DNA of 34,710 nt from Candidatus Methanomethylophilaceae archaeon (lineage in GTDB: Archaea > Thermoplasmatota > Thermoplasmata > Methanomassiliicoccales > Methanomethylophilaceae), in contig JAGBGN010000055.1 in the NCBI GenBank assembly GCA_017935945.1, positions 1-34,710 of the forward strand. The letters run 5' to 3'. The notes below the pieces were generated by a model, which was given only the letters and a program-made list of their open reading frames with translations, had not been told where the DNA came from and searched no databases. The translations under genes were made by a program, and so were the position numbers. Numbering within the stretch: position 1 is the first letter of the stretch; each line of letters opens with the position of its first letter. This document shows positions 30,651 through 34,710 of this stretch, in pieces.

Positions 30651-31001
30651 TCACTGCATGGGCATGTTGCCCATTGCCGCGTTGATGGTCTCCTGGAGCA
30701 CGGTGTACCTCTCCTTCAGGGAGTTCTCCTGGCGCTCCAGGCTGTTGATCCTGACGCCCATCATCTCGATGGATTCGTCGATGTCCGCCTTGAGTGCGTC
30801 GACATCGTCCACCTTGATGAGGAGGGATCCAGCGTTCTTGTACACTGTTCCGCTGCTCTTGTCCAGTTCTTCCTTGGTCCTGACGAGCTCGCGCATCTGA
30901 CCGTCCATCTGCGCCTTCTGGGCGGAGACGGCCTGAAGCTGCTGCTGGACCTGCTGGAACTGTGTGATCTGGTTCTGGAGCTGGGGACTGATTCCGTTCA
31001 T
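30651..31001 (-). CDS. pfdB: Prefoldin beta subunit
   Basis: 116 aa, two long coiled coils joined by a beta hairpin. The N-terminal coil LQNQITQFQQVQQQLQAVSAQ, the conserved hairpin GTVYKNAGSLLIKVD and the C-terminal coil to the Met/Gln tail are characteristic of archaeal prefoldin beta. With alpha it forms the jellyfish-shaped hexamer that passes unfolded proteins to the thermosome. It is the last gene of the exosome superoperon. The start overlaps the pcc1 stop by 4 bases. Confidence 0.94.
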   Translation of the reverse strand: MNGISPQLQNQITQFQQVQQQLQAVSAQKAQMDGQMRELVRTKEELDKSSGTVYKNAGSLLIKVDDVDALKADIDESIEMMGVRINSLERQENSLKERYTVLQETINAAMGNMPMQ

Positions 31002-31237
31002 GGTCTCACTCTGGTTATGTTACCGATGTTCTCGATGATTCTGATGCATTCCAAGTAGGAATTGAGGGCAGCCCTCATCGCCGTTGTGTCGGTGGCGGTT
31101 ATCTCGATCTCCGCGCACCCGTCCCCGTACGAAATTCTGGATTCCGTACGGGGCAACTCTCTCTCCAAATCGGGGGAGATCGTGGGCACGGTTATATCGG
31201 CGTCGTCGCCGTCTATCCTGAGGGTTGCCTTGAGCAT
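30998..31237 (-). CDS. pcc1: KEOPS complex subunit Pcc1
   Basis: 79 aa. The fold is two strands, helix, strand: KATLRIDG, SYGDGCAEIEITATD, then the long helix TTAMRAALNSYLECIRIIENI that forms the dimer interface. This matches Pcc1, the dimerisation subunit of KEOPS, which makes threonylcarbamoyl adenosine at position 37 of tRNAs. Its place between rpoP and pfdB is the usual one in archaea. Confidence 0.9.
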   Translation of the reverse strand: MLKATLRIDGDDADITVPTISPDLERELPRTESRISYGDGCAEIEITATDTTAMRAALNSYLECIRIIENIGNITRVRP

Positions 31238-31240
31238 CGC

Positions 31241-31372
31241 TCAATCGGATTTCAGGACCTTCTTCACAGGAGGCCTCTCCTTGAAGAAGATCTTAGATCC
31301 GCACTTCTCGCACTGGAGTCCCAAAGAGTTAACGTTCCTGACGGGCTCGTTACACTTTGCGCATCTGTACAA
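31241..31372 (-). CDS. rpoP: RNA polymerase subunit P (Rpb12-like), TTG start
   Basis: 43 aa, too short for many gene callers. It reads YRCAKCNEPV, then LQCEKCGSKIFFKERPPVKKVL. The two CxxC pairs make the zinc ribbon, and the KERPP motif is diagnostic of archaeal RpoP. There is no ATG: an in-frame TGA precedes the TTG at 31370-31372, which has AGGTGAT a few bases upstream. The gene sits between L37Ae and pcc1, its standard position in archaeal genomes. It is an essential small subunit of the RNA polymerase assembly platform. Confidence 0.92.
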   Translation of the reverse strand: MYRCAKCNEPVRNVNSLGLQCEKCGSKIFFKERPPVKKVLKSD

Positions 31373-31392
31373 TCAAATCACCTACGGCAATC

Positions 31393-31644
31393 TCACTGCT
31401 CGGAAACCTGGGAGATCTCTTTCTTGGCCTTGGGGCTGTATGCCTCTGCCGCGAATTTGGTCTCGCAGTGCTTGCAGAACCAGATTCCAGAGCTGATCCT
31501 CTTGACGGACATGTGGTGGCAGACGGGACACTCGTGTTTTGCCTTCTGCTTTGCCTCGATGGTCTTGATCCTGTTGCGCACGATAACTCCGTACCTTGCG
31601 CCGAACCTTCCTGCGCTACCTGCCTTCTCTGTTCTCTTTGCCAT
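31393..31644 (-). CDS. rpl37ae: 50S ribosomal protein L37Ae
   Basis: 83 aa. The start KRTEKAGSAGRFGARYG and the zinc ribbon CPVCHHMSVKRISSGIWFCKHC are typical of archaeal/eukaryal L37Ae (L43e) of the large subunit. GGTGAT precedes the ATG. It is embedded between rrp42 and rpoP in the exosome superoperon. Confidence 0.96.
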   Translation of the reverse strand: MAKRTEKAGSAGRFGARYGVIVRNRIKTIEAKQKAKHECPVCHHMSVKRISSGIWFCKHCETKFAAEAYSPKAKKEISQVSEQ

Positions 31645-31649
31645 TTATA

Positions 31650-32423
31650 TCACCCGATGATTTTTCTGATTTCCGCACCCTTCTCTACGGCTCTGTCCAG
31701 ACAGAGGCTGAGGTCATCCAGTGTGATGGATCCGCAACCGCCTTTCTGCATCGCCCTGAAGTTGCCGTTGTCGTCGGTTGTGACAGTCAGGCGGGCCGAT
31801 GAAATCTGTTCTTCGTCGAAATTTGGGTCTACTATTAAATCGTTTCCTATTTTGACCTCCGTCACCGAAATCGGCAGGCATGTGACGGGCAGGGGTTTGT
31901 TCTCTCCCTTTCCGTACTGCTCTCCGGGGATGATGGCGGTCTTGAGTGCACACACTGCTGCGAGGTTGGCTGCGTCGAACAGGTTGCCGTCGTAGTCGAG
32001 GGCGTAGATATCGACGAAGCACATCCATACCTCCTCTCCGGGTACGATGCACAGCTGCTCGACATCGACCATTCCAGATTCACGGATTCCGCGGTCGACG
32101 ACACGTGCGAGCTCGATGGCATCCTCTCCGGGGGGACCGGACTCGAATGTGGGGTGTGCCATGGGGATGAGCTCCGCACCGGTGGTGAGGACTCCGCTGG
32201 TGGGGGTGTCTCCGAAGGGGGTTCCGGGTATGATCTTCACTCCCGCGATGACCTCTGTCTTGCCCAGTTTGACCCTGGCGGATCCATCTGCACTCTCGAT
32301 GCAGTTGGTCTCGACGGAGATCTTCCTGAAGTCTGTGGGGCTGCGCTTGTCGACCCTTGTACCCTCTGCGAGGAGGTTCATGATGTGGTCGCGCTTGATC
32401 TCGGACATGATGGGGTTACTCAT
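31650..32423 (-). CDS. rrp42: Exosome subunit Rrp42
   Basis: 257 aa from ATG 32423, preceded by GGAGG and overlapping the rrp41 stop by 8 bases. It is an RNase-PH-fold protein: [66 protein letters not shown] and [12 protein letters not shown]. It is the non-catalytic partner that alternates with Rrp41 in the hexameric ring of the archaeal exosome (3'-5' phosphorolysis and tailing of RNA). Confidence 0.94.
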   Translation of the reverse strand: MSNPIMSEIKRDHIMNLLAEGTRVDKRSPTDFRKISVETNCIESADGSARVKLGKTEVIAGVKIIPGTPFGDTPTSGVLTTGAELIPMAHPTFESGPPGEDAIELARVVDRGIRESGMVDVEQLCIVPGEEVWMCFVDIYALDYDGNLFDAANLAAVCALKTAIIPGEQYGKGENKPLPVTCLPISVTEVKIGNDLIVDPNFDEEQISSARLTVTTDDNGNFRAMQKGGCGSITLDDLSLCLDRAVEKGAEIRKIIG

Positions 32424-33162
32424 CTGCTCCCTCCTTTGCGGGTTTGGCGGAATAGCGCTTCTTGAGTGCATCCTTCTGGATGTCGTAAACCTGGTGGCAT
32501 GCATCCACTGCGAGCTCGATGGCGTGGTCGAACTCCTCGCGGGTCATGTTTCCATCCATCTGGAGGAGCACGATCTCGTCGGTCGAGGGGACGATCGCGA
32601 TGGGCACATCGGCCTGTCCGTAGTTGTCTTCCTCCTTGTTGAGGTCCAGGAGGACATGTCCGTCAGCCTTTCCGGCTGCGATGGCGGGGACGATGTCCCT
32701 CATGGGGATTCCTGCGTCGGCGAGTGCGACGGATGCTGCGGTGAGTCCTGCGCACCTGGTTCCGGCATTGGCCTGGAGGATCTCGATGTAGACATCGATG
32801 GATGCGCGGGGGTAGAGCTCGGTGAGGACGACCTTCTCGAGGGCCTCGGAGATGATCTTGGAGATCTCGATGGACCTTCTGTCGGGACCGGGCCTCTTCC
32901 TGTCGCTGACGGAGAAAGCCTGCATGTTGTACTTGCACTGGATGATCGCCTTGGTGGGGTTCTGGAGGTGCCTGGGGTGACACTCCCTGGGTCCGTACAC
33001 GGCTGCAAGGACCTTGTTCTTACCGATCTCGACATAGGCGGATCCGTCGGCGTTGTTGAGGACGCCAGCCTCGATCTTGATGGGCCTGTGTTCCTCGGCG
33101 GTCCTGCCGTCGATCCTCATGCCGTTCTCGTCAACTAAAACCATATCTGTGTGTCCGCTCAT
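32416..33162 (-). CDS. rrp41: Exosome subunit Rrp41 (catalytic)
   Basis: 248 aa from ATG 33162; a GTG two codons earlier is possible. It has the RNase-PH fold with the RNA- and phosphate-binding loops [14 protein letters not shown] and [22 protein letters not shown]. The catalytic region [20 protein letters not shown] carries the conserved Asp of active archaeal Rrp41. It degrades RNA phosphorolytically in the central channel. The start lies inside the end of rrp4, so the three exosome genes are translationally linked. Confidence 0.95.
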   Translation of the reverse strand: MSGHTDMVLVDENGMRIDGRTAEEHRPIKIEAGVLNNADGSAYVEIGKNKVLAAVYGPRECHPRHLQNPTKAIIQCKYNMQAFSVSDRKRPGPDRRSIEISKIISEALEKVVLTELYPRASIDVYIEILQANAGTRCAGLTAASVALADAGIPMRDIVPAIAAGKADGHVLLDLNKEEDNYGQADVPIAIVPSTDEIVLLQMDGNMTREEFDHAIELAVDACHQVYDIQKDALKKRYSAKPAKEGADE

Positions 33163-33164
33163 GG

Positions 33165-33875
33165 TCACTCATCCCCCTCGTCGTAATCATCATCCTGGGG
33201 TATCCTCTTCTCGATAAACTCTTTGATTTTGTCAGTAAGGTTGCCGGACTGCGCCTTCTCCTCGATCATCATGATCGCCTGGGCGGCAACATCGGCGTTC
33301 TCGTCATCCCCATCGACCCAGATCATTCCGTTCTGTCCGACGGTTATGCGGCAGTCGGTCATGTTCTTCAGCATGGAGATCATGGAACCGCTCTTACCGA
33401 TGACCCTGGAGACCTTGGAGTGGGATATCTTGACGAGCCTTCCGCCCTCGATCCTCCTGAGTCCGGAATCCTTCATCGTGACGGATATCTTCCTGCTCTC
33501 GTCGACGGAGAGGACCTTGAGGATGACGACGTGACCGATACTGAGGTATCTTGATGTGTCCCCGAACTCGACCTTCCAGGGAACCTCGTTCACATGGAGG
33601 GGTGCGGGATAGGGGGCGTTGATGTTCACAAGCCAGTTGGAGGGTCCGATGTCCTCGATGACTCCGATGACGGTGTCACCAGAGGAGGGCATGTAGCATC
33701 CCCTGAGAGGGATGACTCCCACCGTGTTCTGGAAGACGTTCCTGACTCCCATGGCGCTGGCACGCACCTTGCCGTCGAGCACGTACGCGTTCTCTCCCGG
33801 TTTCATCCCAGATGCATCGAGGATGTCGCCGGGGACGACGATCTCACGCGTCTGTCTGGCGTTTCTCTTTTCCAT
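33165..33875 (-). CDS. rrp4: Exosome cap subunit Rrp4
   Basis: 236 aa in three parts: an N-terminal strand domain ([10 protein letters not shown]...GENAYVLDG), an S1 domain (about 70-140: [35 protein letters not shown]), and a KH domain ([33 protein letters not shown]). It ends with an acidic tail ([10 protein letters not shown]). It forms the RNA-entry cap of the exosome, giving poly(A) preference. It lies between SBDS and rrp41. Confidence 0.95.
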   Translation of the reverse strand: MEKRNARQTREIVVPGDILDASGMKPGENAYVLDGKVRASAMGVRNVFQNTVGVIPLRGCYMPSSGDTVIGVIEDIGPSNWLVNINAPYPAPLHVNEVPWKVEFGDTSRYLSIGHVVILKVLSVDESRKISVTMKDSGLRRIEGGRLVKISHSKVSRVIGKSGSMISMLKNMTDCRITVGQNGMIWVDGDDENADVAAQAIMMIEEKAQSGNLTDKIKEFIEKRIPQDDDYDEGDE

Positions 33876-33900
33876 ATTATCACTCTTCTAAATGTAAGAT

Positions 33901-34593
33901 TCAAATCAGTTTCACGGTCGCAGTGCCCTTGGTCTTGTTCCTGAGCTTGTCCGTGATTTCAGTTATGAGTCCTGCGGGAATCTCCATGAGGCCTATCCAA
34001 GAACCATCTGCAGTCCACTCCTCCCTCTCGACGATCCCGTAGTGGACGATCTCGTCGAAGCAACGGCCGTAGTCCGATCCGTTGAGTTTGATGGCGATGC
34101 GGCTCTTCTCGAACCTGATGGGGAGGATGGGGCGCAGGAGTTTCATGGCCTCGTCGATCTCCTTGTCCAGGGGTTTGAAGGGGTCCACATGGAACTTGGC
34201 CTCCTCCAACGCCATCTGTATCCTGAGTGGGGGATGGGGCGTGCGGGTCTGTGGGTTGATTGCGTTCGCGGCAATGTATGTGATGACCTGTTGTCTCTTC
34301 GCGTCGAGCATCTCCTTGCGTTGCTCGGCTGTAATCTGGATCTCGCCTTTCTCGACGATCTTCCGTGCAATCTCCCCGATTTCATCGGTCCCGAAGGCCT
34401 CTTTGATCTTGTCTTCCGCAGGTCTGGTCCCCTTTCCGGCGTTCTTGAACACATCCTCGACGGCCATGTACTCGACTATGTCGAACTCCTTTCCTTTCTT
34501 GATGAGGTCGAACACGGCTGGATCTAGCAGTATCTCGAATGTCTCGCCATGGCTTTCCAGTCTGGCGGTGATCGCGTCGTCAAGGTTGACCAT
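33901..34593 (-). CDS. sbds: Ribosome maturation protein SBDS (Sdo1)
   Basis: 230 aa. The N-terminal FYSH domain (DDAITARLESHGETFEILLDP...FKNAGKGTRPAE), a helical middle (GEIQITAEQRKEMLDAKRQQVITYIAANAINPQTRTPHPP) and a ferredoxin-like C-terminal domain (LPIRFEKSRIAIKL) match the SBDS family. In archaea and eukaryotes it acts in late large-subunit maturation. Its ATG is 9 bases after the psmA TGA, with GAGGT between them, as in other archaeal proteasome-exosome operons. Confidence 0.95.
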   Translation of the reverse strand: MVNLDDAITARLESHGETFEILLDPAVFDLIKKGKEFDIVEYMAVEDVFKNAGKGTRPAEDKIKEAFGTDEIGEIARKIVEKGEIQITAEQRKEMLDAKRQQVITYIAANAINPQTRTPHPPLRIQMALEEAKFHVDPFKPLDKEIDEAMKLLRPILPIRFEKSRIAIKLNGSDYGRCFDEIVHYGIVEREEWTADGSWIGLMEIPAGLITEITDKLRNKTKGTATVKLI

Positions 34594-34602
34594 GTCGATA
34601 CC

Positions 34603-34710
34603 TCACAGCTTCTCGATGAGGGCGGAGACCTCTTCCTCGGAGAGCCTCTTGAACTTCTTGCCGATGTCGGCGACTCCGATCTCGACGGACTAGACCTTGG
34701 GTTTGTCCTC
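34603..34710 (-). CDS. psmA: Proteasome alpha subunit, C-terminal end, with an in-frame TAG
   Basis: Only the last 36 codon positions are in the window. They read EDKPKV, TAG, then 28 sense codons SVEIGVADIGKKFKRLSEEE...IEKL and TGA (34603-34605). The part after the TAG (34690-34692) resembles the C-terminal strand and helix of archaeal proteasome alpha subunits (a -VE-hydrophobic- strand, KKFKRLSEEE, final helix). psmA is the expected gene before SBDS, rrp4, rrp41 and rrp42. Either TAG is read through, as pyrrolysine in a Pyl-decoding archaeon, or the protein is shortened by 29 residues, or the base is an error. No other coding region here ends in TAG. Confidence 0.65.

Noticed and set aside
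1-34710. CRISPR arrays, insertion sequences, integrases, phage genes
   Set aside because: No regularly spaced repeats, transposase-like proteins or integrase motifs were seen; tRNA genes have no attached duplicated 3' ends that I could find.

Overview
The window is archaeal. It carries archaeal/eukaryal-type ribosomal proteins (L18e, L44e, S27e, L37Ae), RNA polymerase subunits N and P, aIF2-alpha, Nop10, prefoldin beta, the KEOPS subunit Pcc1, the exosome (Rrp4/41/42), SBDS and a proteasome alpha tail. AT-rich TATA boxes lie about 26 bases before many starts, in otherwise GC-rich DNA. A heterodisulfide-reductase-type CCG protein, and the absence of any TAG stop among 45 coding regions, point to a methanogen of the Thermoplasmata side, most likely Methanomassiliicoccales. 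That lineage call is inference; no marker gene for it is present.

Layout. 1-2.3 kb: end of an HdrD-like gene, folP, a small zinc-ribbon membrane protein, and a pair of small genes that look like a ubiquitin-fold protein and a catalytically degenerate JAB/MPN protein. 2.3-3.9 kb (minus): hxlB-like SIS isomerase coupled to an endonuclease-IV-like TIM barrel. 4.0-5.6 kb (plus): L18e-L13-S9-RpoN, then tRNA-Pro(GGG). 5.7-8.6 kb (plus): a SIMPL protein and two tandem membrane-anchored transglutaminase-like paralogues. 8.6-12.6 kb: metallo-beta-lactamase-fold protein, 5'-deoxyadenosine/SAH deaminase, and a CPA2 cation/proton antiporter. 12.7-13.4 kb: an unrecognised 156-aa protein and an intron-containing tRNA-Tyr. 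13.5-15.7 kb (minus): L44e-S27e-aIF2alpha-Nop10-PAC2. 15.7-17.2 kb: divergent rpiA and dph6 from a mirror-image promoter. 17.2-20.2 kb (minus): copper P-type ATPase, its small chaperone and a nitroreductase. 20.3-24.4 kb: a 1239-aa HRDC/DUF4011/SF1 helicase/nuclease, with a divergent hotdog thioesterase. 24.4-27.4 kb: TctA-like permease, purine phosphoribosyltransferase and tyrosyl-tRNA synthetase. 27.5-30.6 kb (minus): DHH phosphoesterase and an ABC-2 exporter. 30.65-34.7 kb (minus): the conserved exosome superoperon psmA-SBDS-rrp4-rrp41-rrp42-L37Ae-rpoP-pcc1-pfdB.

Most of the window is information-processing core arranged in tight, translationally coupled operons. HxlB plus RpiA fit the archaeal ribulose-monophosphate route to ribose-5-phosphate. 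TyrS and tRNA-Tyr are both present but not adjacent. I see no insertion sequence, integrase, phage gene or CRISPR array.

The most interesting observations are an in-frame TAG 29 codons before the end of psmA (candidate pyrrolysine codon in a proteasome subunit), the divergent ubiquitin-like/JAB-like gene pair, and the multi-domain HRDC-helicase-nuclease, which has a defence-like architecture but stands alone.
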